Below are positions 7,402 through 14,078 of a DNA stretch of 15,199 bases, piece after piece. Under the pieces are notes generated by a model. That model ran no database searches. It saw only the letters and a program-made list of their open reading frames with translations, and was not told the DNA's origin. The stretch is from a bacterium TMED221 (lineage in GTDB: Bacteria > Actinomycetota > Acidimicrobiia > Actinomarinales > Actinomarinaceae): NCBI GenBank assembly GCA_002169115.2, contig NHJS02000012.1:1-15199 (forward strand), read 5' to 3'. A program made the translations under genes and the position numbers. The stretch's first letter is position 1, and each line of letters begins with the position of its first letter.

Positions 7402-7407
7402 ATATTA
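7402..7407 (-). promoter_or_regulatory. Possible leaderless -10 box for dnaE
   Basis: The minus strand reads TAATAT at -12 to -7 from the dnaE ATG, in the 29-base gap after the rluD-like gene. The bases between box and ATG are GTTTTT, with no purine-rich ribosome site. This suggests that dnaE is transcribed from its own start as a leaderless mRNA, in addition to any read-through. Confidence 0.45.
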
Positions 7408-7424
7408 AAAGTATTTTTTAATAA

Positions 7425-8135
7425 TTACACATCTAACACTCGATTAAAAAAAGAAGGTACATCAGAGCTGAAAGAATATTTTTCATTGTCTAGTGTAAAT
7501 TTTAATACAGCAGAATGAAGCGCAATTGAATTCTCTGGAATTATATGATTTTTAGATGCGTTATAAAGTGTGTCGTTAAGTATTGGTGTTTTCATATATT
7601 CCATGTGAGCTCTGATTTGATGATTCCTTCCTGTTATAAGGTCGAGTTCAATCTTTGAGATATTTAAATCTTCATAAAAATTTAGTAACTCATACTTAGT
7701 AATTGAATTTCGTCCATTAGTGTCAACTGTTCGTTTACTACGATTTTTCAATGAACGGGCTAATGGAAGGTTTAAAATTCCAGAATCTGAAGGGAGAGCT
7801 CCCTCAATTAAAGCAACATAAGATTTTGTGATTTCTCTATTCTTGAATTTACCTTTTAGAAGATTATAAGATTCCAAATTCAGAGCACAAACTATTAGTC
7901 CCGATGTGACTCTATCTAATCTATGAACAATTCCCTCTCTATTTTCCTCACCCCAAGATAAAATGCTTGGATGCTCATCCACGAGATAGTCTCGTAAAGT
8001 TAATTCTTTAGATTTATTAGTAGGGTGAGTAAGCAAACCGTTAGGTTTATTAAAAATAATGAAATTATCATCTTCGTAGACTACTTTTATGTTACTTATT
8101 TTTGAACTCCGAAAATAACAATATGGTGATTCCAA
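7425..8135 (-). CDS. rluD: RluA/RluD-family 23S rRNA (or tRNA) pseudouridine synthase lacking the S4 domain
   Basis: The enzyme converts uridine to pseudouridine in structured RNA. The catalytic motif GIVHRLDRVTSGL (68-80) contains the essential Asp74. Flanking family blocks are VVYEDDNFIIFNKPNGLLTHP (18-38), with the usual KPxGLxxHP, and TGRNHQIRAHM near the C-terminus. The length is 236, against about 300-330 for RluD: the N-terminal S4 RNA-binding domain is absent, so the architecture resembles RluA. The symbol rests on synteny after lspA, as in other actinobacteria. The start is uncertain. The frame has no ATG; the TTG at 8135 gives a 44-base overlap with lspA. An alternative is a rare ATA codon at 8099, preceded 7 bases upstream by GGAG. 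The catalytic domain is complete with either start. Confidence 0.85.
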   Translation of the reverse strand: MESPYCYFRSSKISNIKVVYEDDNFIIFNKPNGLLTHPTNKSKELTLRDYLVDEHPSILSWGEENREGIVHRLDRVTSGLIVCALNLESYNLLKGKFKNREITKSYVALIEGALPSDSGILNLPLARSLKNRSKRTVDTNGRNSITKYELLNFYEDLNISKIELDLITGRNHQIRAHMEYMKTPILNDTLYNASKNHIIPENSIALHSAVLKFTLDNEKYSFSSDVPSFFNRVLDV

Positions 8136-8550
8136 TGCTTATTAAGGAATCAGCAAAGTTAAAACTTGGAATAAACAGCAGTTCTACAAAATCTGTTACT
8201 TTCCCGCCGTTGTTAGTCACTAAATTCCAACCTCTTTCAGATAAGTTCCCTAGCGCACCTCCAAGTATCAAAATATAGGAATAAAGTTCAAGTGAACTAT
8301 TTTTAGAATCTTTTATTTGGAACACCAACCACACTAGAACTAATAAAGAAACCACATACGTAATATTTGTGTAATCGCTCAGAAATCCGAAAGCTATGCC
8401 AGTATTGTAAGTAAGGTCGATAGTTAAAAAGTTTTCTATTAAGACCAACTCTTGAATATTTTCAATTCTGACATAATACTTTGTTAAATTATCTATCAGA
8501 GCTAAAGAAATTATTGTAATAGTTGGGTATAGGTACTTTTTAAGAGTCAA
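8092..8550 (-). CDS. lspA: Lipoprotein signal peptidase (signal peptidase II)
   Basis: LspA is the membrane aspartyl protease that cleaves signal peptides from diacylated prolipoproteins. The 152-residue protein has four hydrophobic helices. Conserved boxes are present: DNLTK (20-24), YNTGIAFGF (48-56), GNLSER (101-106), VTDF (118-121) and FNFADS (130-135). The catalytic dyad is D120 and D134. One departure from the family is Glu105 where GNxxDR normally has Asp. The start used is TTG at 8550, overlapping the end of the traR/dksA-like gene by 11 bases; there is no Shine-Dalgarno sequence, so translation probably depends on coupling. No other start leaves the first helix intact. The order traR-lspA-rluD is standard in actinobacteria. 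Confidence 0.94.
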   Translation of the reverse strand: MTLKKYLYPTITIISLALIDNLTKYYVRIENIQELVLIENFLTIDLTYNTGIAFGFLSDYTNITYVVSLLVLVWLVFQIKDSKNSSLELYSYILILGGALGNLSERGWNLVTNNGGKVTDFVELLFIPSFNFADSLISIGITILLFSEFKNK

Positions 8551-8917
8551 TTAAAACGGCACAATCTTTACAGTTTGATGAATAGGGCAAAGCTTCAAGT
8601 CTTGCTACCGGAATAGCAATTCCACAATTTTCACATATACCGTATTTTTTCTTCTTTATGAGAAAAAGTGCGTGCTCAATTTGATTCAAGAGATATTTTG
8701 TATTTTCATCCAAAGTTAACTCTTTTTCTAATTCAAAAGCCATTGAACCACCATCAGCTTCTGATGGATCTGGACTTCTTTCAGCTGAACCTTCAGAAAG
8801 CCTCACTTTTTCGCGTTCTTCTTGGTGTCTTTCTAAAATGCCTTTAAGGTTTACTTGTTCTTGTTCAAGTTTTTTCTTGAATTTATTAACGGTATTCGCT
8901 GATAATTTTCTTGTCAT
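8540..8917 (-). CDS. TraR/DksA-type zinc-finger protein
   Basis: This 125-residue protein has the DksA/TraR layout: an N-terminal charged coiled coil (about 9-40), an acidic and serine-rich turn (41-58), a second helix (about 62-90) and a C-terminal C4 zinc finger with cysteines 95, 98, 116 and 119 (C-x2-C-x17-C-x2-C). DksA proteins enter the RNA polymerase secondary channel and modulate initiation, often with ppGpp. The acidic coiled-coil tip of E. coli DksA (DxxDxA) is not clearly matched; SPDPSEADGG (48-57) lies in its place. In actinobacteria this gene stands just before lspA, as here. It is one of the few genes in the window with a good ribosome-binding site, AGGAAA. Regulation of transcription is inferred from the family. 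Confidence 0.88.
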   Translation of the reverse strand: MTRKLSANTVNKFKKKLEQEQVNLKGILERHQEEREKVRLSEGSAERSPDPSEADGGSMAFELEKELTLDENTKYLLNQIEHALFLIKKKKYGICENCGIAIPVARLEALPYSSNCKDCAVLIDS

Positions 8918-8922
8918 ATATA

Positions 8923-8928
8923 TTTCCT
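8923..8928 (-). promoter_or_regulatory. Ribosome-binding site of the traR/dksA-like gene
   Basis: The minus strand reads AGGAAA, with the AGGA core 7 bases before the ATG at 8917. It contrasts with most other starts in the window, which have no such site, and it supports this start codon. Confidence 0.6.
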
Positions 8929-9022
8929 ATTAATTTAAATATCTTAGTAAATTTCCACGAAAAGTTAAGTATTTTATAAACTTTTAAATAATCTTTATTA
9001 ATGACATATTTAATTGAAAAAG

Positions 9023-9038
9023 CTTTAAAATTTTAAAG
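9023..9038. repeat. Perfect 16-bp palindrome next to the ileS start
   Basis: CTTTAAAATTTTAAAG is identical to its reverse complement over all 16 bases and ends two bases before the ileS ATG, overlapping the presumed -10 region. It could be an operator for a dimeric regulator or merely an AT-rich coincidence. An RNA hairpin is unlikely, as a perfect palindrome leaves no loop and the pairs are mostly A-U. Confidence 0.5.
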
Positions 9039-9040
9039 AT

Positions 9041-12000
9041 ATGTTCAAAAGAGTTAACAATAATATTAATCTTGCATCCCAAGAACAGAATATATCTGCT
9101 TACTGGGATAAAATAAACGCATTTGATAACTCAATGGAGAATCGAAAAGATCAGAAAGTCTTTAGATTCTACGATGGACCGCCATTTCCTACCGGCAGCC
9201 CACATTATGGCAACTTACTTGCAGGAGTAATAAAAGATATAGTTCCAAGGTACTGGACTATGCGAGGATATTATGTAGAAAGACGATTCGGCTGGGATGT
9301 ACATGGTTTGCCTATTGAAATGGAAGTACAGAAACAACTGGGGTTAGACGATCCTCAACAAATTAATGATTTTGGTATAGGTAAATTTAATGAAGCATGT
9401 AGAAGCCAAGTGCAAACTAATACAGAAAATTGGGAACGAGTCACTAGAAAAATCGGTAGGTGGGTAGATTTTGAGAATGATTACAAGACTATGGATATTG
9501 ACTTTATGGAGAGTGTCTGGTGGGTATTTAAAAACTTATGGGAAAATGATTTAATATATAAAGATTATAAAGTTTTACCATACTCTTGGTCGGCAGCCAC
9601 ACCATTATCAAACTTCGAAGCCAATATGGACTACAGGGATGTTGAAGACCCCTCAATATTTTTTACGCTTACAGCTCGTGGTGACTTTAATAAAATACAA
9701 AAATCAGACAAATTTTTAGTCTGGACAACTACCCCATGGTGCATTCCAGGAAATTTAGCAATAGCCATTGGACAAGAGATAGAATATCTGAGAATTCAAA
9801 TAACAGATGACATATTTTGGATAGCCAAAAATCTTATTTCAGAGTTAAAGGACTATGAATATAAAATTTTAGATGAGTCAATAGGTGCAGATATGATTGG
9901 TGCTGAATACATTCCAGCGTACAGTGAGTATGAGCACGAATACTCCAATGGAGCATTTCGATTAATTCATAGCGATGACACTAATACTGAAGCCGGCTCT
10001 GGTTTAGTTTCTCAAGCTCCTGCATATGGTGAGAGTGATTTTTATGCACTTAAAGAAGCAAATATTGATGTGATTGTTGATCCCGTTACCCTATCGGGTA
10101 AATTTGATAATTCAATAAACGGTATTGAGGGATTAAACGTAAAAGATGCAGACAAAGTAATAATGAACCAACTAAAAGAACGTGGTTCTCTTTTCAGTCA
10201 AAAGACAGAAATGCACTCATACCCCTTCTGTTGGAGAACTGGTACTCCTTTAATATATAAAGCTATTCCTACCTGGTTTGTGAGAGTAGAGAAAATAAGA
10301 GATCGTATGGTTGAACTAAATGAAGAAACCCATTGGGTACCTGGTTTCATAGGAGAAAAACGTTTCTCAAATTGGCTTGGTAATGCTCGTGACTGGGCCA
10401 TTAGTAGAAACAGATACTGGGGAAGCTGTATTCCAGTCTGGATAAACACTGAAGATCCATCTGATCAGATCTGTATTGGATCTATTGAGGAACTTGAAGA
10501 GTTAAGCGGTGTTAAGGTAGACGATCTTCATAAACACTACTTAGACGATATTGAAATAGAAATAAAAGGTAAGAAATACGTAAGAACTTCAGAAGTTCTT
10601 GATTGTTGGTTTGAATCAGGTTCTATGCCGTATGGCCAACAGCATTATCCATTTGAAAATAAAGAAAATTTTTCAGATGGTTTTCCTGCAGACTTCATAG
10701 CTGAGGGACTTGATCAAACAAGAGGATGGTTTTACACGCTTACAATTTTATCAGTTGCATTATTTGATTCCGTAGCTTTTAAAAATTGTATAACTACAGG
10801 AATGATTTTGGCTGAAGATGGCAGAAAGATGAGTAAAAGTTTAAAAAATTATCCAGATCCTGAAGAATTACTTAATAGCTATGGTGGAGATAGTTTAAGA
10901 GCTTATCTAATAAATTCACCAGTTGTAAGAGGTGAACCTCTTAAGTTTTCTGAAGATGGTGTACAGCTAGTTACTAGAAATGTAATCTTGCCGCTATGGA
11001 ACAGTTTTACATTTTTCTCTAATTACGCAAATGCAGATGAAATTACAATGGAAGAATTAAGTAAAGCTGACCCTGTTGAAAATAGGCCATTAATGGATCA
11101 ATGGATTATTTCGACGTTACAATCACTTATTAAAACTGTGAACGAAAAAATGGAGAACTATTATTTATATGAAGTTATCCCACCACTAATAAGTTTTATT
11201 GACGAATTAACGAACTGGTATGTTAGATCAAACCGAAAAAGATTTTGGAAAGAAAAAGGTGTTGATGATCTTGACAAAATTAATGCATTTAAAACCTTGC
11301 ATGAAGTTTTATTAGAATTTTCAAAGACAATGGCTCCTGTACTACCCTTCATCTGTGAACAAATTTATCAGGGCTTAGTTGAGGAGGAAGATACAAGTAT
11401 CCATTATGAAAACTATCCCGTTGCAGATAATAATTTAATCAATACTCAGTTAGAGAAAGAAATCTCAATAGCTAAAGATGTTATAAGATCCGCAAGAAAT
11501 ATAAGGCTTAATGTAGAGATGCCAAATAAGCAACCTTTAAGAAGTTTAACAATTGTGACTAACGATACAAGCCTACAAAACGAAATAAAAAATGTAGAGC
11601 ACATAATTCTTAATGAGCTAAACGTGAAAGAAATTATTTTTGAAAACAATATATCTGAATGGGTTAAATATGTATGTAAACCAAACTATCAAGAATTGGG
11701 ACCGAAACTAGGAAAAGATGTTAACAAACTTAAATCAGAGTTAGATTCACTAAATCAAGATGAAATTGCAAAAATTATTGAAGCGGGATCTTTTAACTTT
11801 AATAATCAAAAAATTGATTTACACAGTTTAGATTTACAGTTAGTTCCAACAGCTGAAAGGCCAAATCAAGATATTGTTAATGATTTTCTAATCTCATTAA
11901 ATACAGATATAGATGATGAATTGCTTGAAGAAAGAGTCTCTAGAGAAATTGTTTCCCTCATACAAAAGTTGCGTAAAGAAAGTGATTATGACATAACCGA

Positions 12001-12172
12001 TAGAATCACTACTACTATATCTTCTGAAGATGAAATAGTGCTTTCAGCTATTAAATCTCACGTAAAATATATTCAAAATGAGACTCTCTCAGTGAGTTTT
12101 TCTACTGTTAAAGAACCTGGAACAGAAAATTTATTGAACTACTCGATTTCAATACAAATTGAAAAGTCTTAG
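9041..12172 (+). CDS. ileS: Isoleucyl-tRNA synthetase, type 2 (eukaryote-like)
   Basis: The enzyme charges tRNA-Ile and edits Val-tRNA-Ile. At 1043 residues without a C-terminal zinc finger, it is the type 2 form, also found in Mycobacterium (about 1041). The Rossmann signature is PPFPTGSPHYGN (47-58): the HxGH motif is HYGN here. KMSKS at 596-600 is intact. The inserted CP1 editing domain starts with WTTTPWCIPGN (228-238, threonines 229-231 present), and its second box is SGLVSQAPAYGESD, with Asp333 kept but a Ser (324) where family members have His. The anticodon-binding and C-terminal domains follow. The gene is alone on the plus strand between two minus-strand blocks, and its stop overlaps that of yggT. 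No Shine-Dalgarno sequence precedes the ATG. Confidence 0.97.
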   Translation: MFKRVNNNINLASQEQNISAYWDKINAFDNSMENRKDQKVFRFYDGPPFPTGSPHYGNLLAGVIKDIVPRYWTMRGYYVERRFGWDVHGLPIEMEVQKQLGLDDPQQINDFGIGKFNEACRSQVQTNTENWERVTRKIGRWVDFENDYKTMDIDFMESVWWVFKNLWENDLIYKDYKVLPYSWSAATPLSNFEANMDYRDVEDPSIFFTLTARGDFNKIQKSDKFLVWTTTPWCIPGNLAIAIGQEIEYLRIQITDDIFWIAKNLISELKDYEYKILDESIGADMIGAEYIPAYSEYEHEYSNGAFRLIHSDDTNTEAGSGLVSQAPAYGESDFYALKEANIDVIVDPVTLSGKFDNSINGIEGLNVKDADKVIMNQLKERGSLFSQKTEMHSYPFCWRTGTPLIYKAIPTWFVRVEKIRDRMVELNEETHWVPGFIGEKRFSNWLGNARDWAISRNRYWGSCIPVWINTEDPSDQICIGSIEELEELSGVKVDDLHKHYLDDIEIEIKGKKYVRTSEVLDCWFESGSMPYGQQHYPFENKENFSDGFPADFIAEGLDQTRGWFYTLTILSVALFDSVAFKNCITTGMILAEDGRKMSKSLKNYPDPEELLNSYGGDSLRAYLINSPVVRGEPLKFSEDGVQLVTRNVILPLWNSFTFFSNYANADEITMEELSKADPVENRPLMDQWIISTLQSLIKTVNEKMENYYLYEVIPPLISFIDELTNWYVRSNRKRFWKEKGVDDLDKINAFKTLHEVLLEFSKTMAPVLPFICEQIYQGLVEEEDTSIHYENYPVADNNLINTQLEKEISIAKDVIRSARNIRLNVEMPNKQPLRSLTIVTNDTSLQNEIKNVEHIILNELNVKEIIFENNISEWVKYVCKPNYQELGPKLGKDVNKLKSELDSLNQDEIAKIIEAGSFNFNNQKIDLHSLDLQLVPTAERPNQDIVNDFLISLNTDIDDELLEERVSREIVSLIQKLRKESDYDITDRITTTISSEDEIVLSAIKSHVKYIQNETLSVSFSTVKEPGTENLLNYSISIQIEKS

Positions 12173-12435
12173 CAAACAGCTCTTAGTAGATAAGGCTGCA
12201 ATAGGTTAACTCCAAATATTAAAACGAGTGGTGATAAATCTAAACCGGCCATACCTATTCTAAGGGTAGGCATTCTTGAACGTATCGGCTCTAAAATTCT
12301 TGTAAAACCTTTATCTAAAACATATTTCACTTGCCCCAGAGGATGCTCAGGCGAAACTTGAACCCAACTTAAAATTATCCATGCGAATAGAGCATATGAG
12401 AAAAACCTGAAAAAGAGTATCAGCAAGCTACACAT
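12169..12435 (-). CDS. yggT: YggT-family membrane protein
   Basis: The 88-residue protein has two hydrophobic helices (about 2-26 and 62-85) separated by a loop with the YggT-family pieces AWIILSW and ILEPIRSRMPTLRIGMAGLDLSPL. YggT proteins are small inner-membrane proteins; in many bacteria the gene accompanies sepF and yggS, and links to division or osmotic tolerance have been suggested, but no molecular role is settled. The gene overlaps sepF by 8 bases upstream. Its stop overlaps the convergent ileS stop (shared bases 12169-12172). In other actinobacteria divIVA normally follows yggT; here there is no space for it. Confidence 0.9.
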   Translation of the reverse strand: MCSLLILFFRFFSYALFAWIILSWVQVSPEHPLGQVKYVLDKGFTRILEPIRSRMPTLRIGMAGLDLSPLVLIFGVNLLQPYLLRAVC

Positions 12436-12868
12436 TAATATTGTAAAGGCCTAAGTTTTGGAGCCTTTCTCTTTCGCTAGACGGAAGTGATGCTGATGCA
12501 GGAAGTAGTAAATATACTCCATCTTTGTTAATTGATCTAATTTTTGCGTTGCTAATAAAAGCCATACCAGTTACAAAATCTATAATTCTTCTGCGGTCTG
12601 TTTGATCAGATATATCTCGAATATCCATTGCAACAATGTAGTCTTCTTTTACAACATTTCCTAAGTTGTGAATATCATTAAATGACTTCAGTACTTTAAT
12701 CTCCACTTCATCTTTCGGGTTATGAATTCTTACGTCTCCAACTTGTTCATCTGTAGAAAATCTATTTTCTGTGGAAGGTCTTACAGTTCTATTTTGTTGA
12801 GGTGAATCATCAAAACTTAGGTTTTGTGGTTGCTTGAGTCCAATTGCTATTAAGAATTTTTCTAACAT
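12428..12868 (-). CDS. sepF: Cell division protein SepF
   Basis: SepF links FtsZ filaments to the membrane and shapes the division ring; in actinobacteria, which lack FtsA, it is the main anchor. The 146-residue protein has the expected three parts: an N-terminal amphipathic helix (MLEKFLIAIGL, 1-11), a polar flexible linker (12-44), and the DUF552 core (about 45-127) with VRIHNPKD, MDIRDISDQTDRRRIIDFVTG (81-101) and the strand GVYLLLP. The conserved Gly101 at the dimer interface is kept. The start codon overlaps the yggS stop by one base (TAATG), which favours coupled translation. It lies three genes after ftsZ on the same strand. Confidence 0.96.
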   Translation of the reverse strand: MLEKFLIAIGLKQPQNLSFDDSPQQNRTVRPSTENRFSTDEQVGDVRIHNPKDEVEIKVLKSFNDIHNLGNVVKEDYIVAMDIRDISDQTDRRRIIDFVTGMAFISNAKIRSINKDGVYLLLPASASLPSSERERLQNLGLYNINV

Positions 12869-13482
12869 TATAAAAATATTTTACTACCTACACGTATTAT
12901 TGTAGCACCGTAATCTAGAGCAATCTCATAATCATCAGACATGCCCATAGATAGTTCACCAGGATAGTTTTTATACTGAATTTTTATTTTTTCATTTAAT
13001 TTTTGCATTGAAGAAAATACCTTTTTTCTATTAGTTTCTATATTAGGTATACACATTAAACCTACTGGCTGTATACCAAGGGTTAGAGAATAATCAATAA
13101 AATGGTTTAACTTATCTCCACTAATACCACTCTTATTGGGATCACTATCGATATTTACCTGTATAAATATATTTTGACCAGAATAAGTTTTGGAAATTAC
13201 ATCTAGCTCCTTCTCTCTGGAGACCGAATGTAATGTCACACACTTGCTTAATATTTCAGAAATCTTTCTTGATTGCAATGGTGCGATAAAGTGATAATTA
13301 CTATCTGGGAAATGTTTGTGGTGTAGATGAAGTTCATCTAACCTATTTTCACCCAGATCCTCAATTCCAAAATTAATCAACTTATTTATGTCTTCTATAT
13401 TCTGATTTTTCACAACAGGTAATAATCTTGCATTAAATTTTGAAATTTTATTAACTATTTTTTCTAAGTTTTTTATATCCAT
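12868..13482 (-). CDS. yggS: YggS/PLPBP-family pyridoxal phosphate homeostasis protein
   Basis: This is a fold-type III, alanine-racemase-like PLP-binding protein of 204 residues that buffers free PLP and has no known catalytic activity. K25 in LLPVVKNQ is the PLP-binding lysine position. Family blocks follow: FGIEDLGENRLDEL (38-51, usual FGENRVQE), YHFIAPLQSRK (usual HFIGxLQxNK, with Ala for Gly), VNIDSDPNKSG, and the C-terminal phosphate-binding region LSMGMSDDYEIALDYGATIIRVGSKIF. It overlaps pgeF by 10 bases and sepF by 1, so the three form a coupled operon. It is somewhat shorter than the usual 220-240, mainly at the N-terminus. Confidence 0.93.
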   Translation of the reverse strand: MDIKNLEKIVNKISKFNARLLPVVKNQNIEDINKLINFGIEDLGENRLDELHLHHKHFPDSNYHFIAPLQSRKISEILSKCVTLHSVSREKELDVISKTYSGQNIFIQVNIDSDPNKSGISGDKLNHFIDYSLTLGIQPVGLMCIPNIETNRKKVFSSMQKLNEKIKIQYKNYPGELSMGMSDDYEIALDYGATIIRVGSKIFL

Positions 13483-14078
13483 ATGAAAGAATACTGTCTT
13501 TGTGCTGTTTTATTTTCTCTGAAGGACCAGAAGTTATCATCACAAACAGTACAATTTTTTGATACTTGAATTTCTATGTCGTTTAATTGGCAAAAATTTA
13601 CAATTTGTTTAGACAAGTTTAAATACATTTTATTTTTTCTTTTTAAAACACTTTTGGGAAACAATTGGGCTACATCATTTTGTATCTCATAGCAACAACT
13701 TTGAGCATGAGGTCCAACTGAAACCTTAATGTTAGTACCGGTAATTTTCCTTAAGGCCAAGTTAAAAATATCATTTTGTAAACCTTTCCAGCCTACATGT
13801 AAGGCAGCAATTGATGATTCTGTTTTAATTAGTACAGGCATGCAATCAGCCGTTTTAACGACTAATGATATATTTTTTGTTGATGTAACCAGTCCATCAG
13901 AAGAAAAAATACCTTCTGTCTCGATACACTCAATCTTATTACTGTGAGTTTGATTCATCTGAGCAACATTAAGGAGCATTTCACCTGACGGTTTTTGGCT
14001 CCTTAAAATGTCAGCTAGATCATTTCCATCAATTTTGTTACTAAAGTAACTTTGTTCAATAAGCGAAGACTCAATCAT
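13473..14078 (-). CDS. pgeF: PgeF/YfiH-family peptidoglycan editing factor (laccase-domain fold)
   Basis: The 201-residue protein belongs to the YfiH/DUF152 family. E. coli PgeF acts on wrongly built UDP-MurNAc-L-Ser; other members show purine nucleoside phosphorylase or adenosine deaminase activity. The metal-site residues are recognisable: His45 in MNQTHSNK, Cys79 in KTADCMPVL and His94 in ALHVGWKG. VGPHAQSCCYEI (121-132) and FWSFRENKT (183-191) are further family blocks. It is about 40 residues shorter than E. coli PgeF; the N-terminal region between FSNKIDG and the His45 block is compressed. The start overlaps the ftsZ stop by four bases (ATGA), implying coupling. Which of the reported reactions applies here cannot be read from sequence. 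Confidence 0.92.
   Translation of the reverse strand: MIESSLIEQSYFSNKIDGNDLADILRSQKPSGEMLLNVAQMNQTHSNKIECIETEGIFSSDGLVTSTKNISLVVKTADCMPVLIKTESSIAALHVGWKGLQNDIFNLALRKITGTNIKVSVGPHAQSCCYEIQNDVAQLFPKSVLKRKNKMYLNLSKQIVNFCQLNDIEIQVSKNCTVCDDNFWSFRENKTAQRQYSFIWI

Larger units (their letters stand above)
8918..9040. promoter_or_regulatory. Divergent intergenic region between the traR-like gene and ileS
   Basis: At 123 bases this is the longest gene-free stretch of the window and it must hold promoters for both directions. For ileS, ATGACA (9001-9006) resembles a -35 box (five of six) and TAAAAT (9026-9031) a -10 box (five of six), with a long 19-base spacer; the predicted start leaves a leader of only about three bases. 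For the minus strand, TTAACT and TAAGAT separated by 16 bases lie about 20-45 bases upstream of the ATG, each with four of six matches. No T-box leader features or terminator stem are visible. Assignments are weak because the region is about 80% A+T. Confidence 0.35.

Noticed and set aside
8918..9040. T-box riboswitch upstream of ileS
   Set aside because: Many actinobacterial ileS genes have one, but the gap is only 123 bases of AT-rich sequence shared with a divergent gene, and no T-box core sequence or stable stems are visible.
10198..11649. Minus-strand open frames within ileS (10198-10449, 11161-11352, 11446-11649)
   Set aside because: Shadows of the IleRS reading frame, without start signals or recognisable content.
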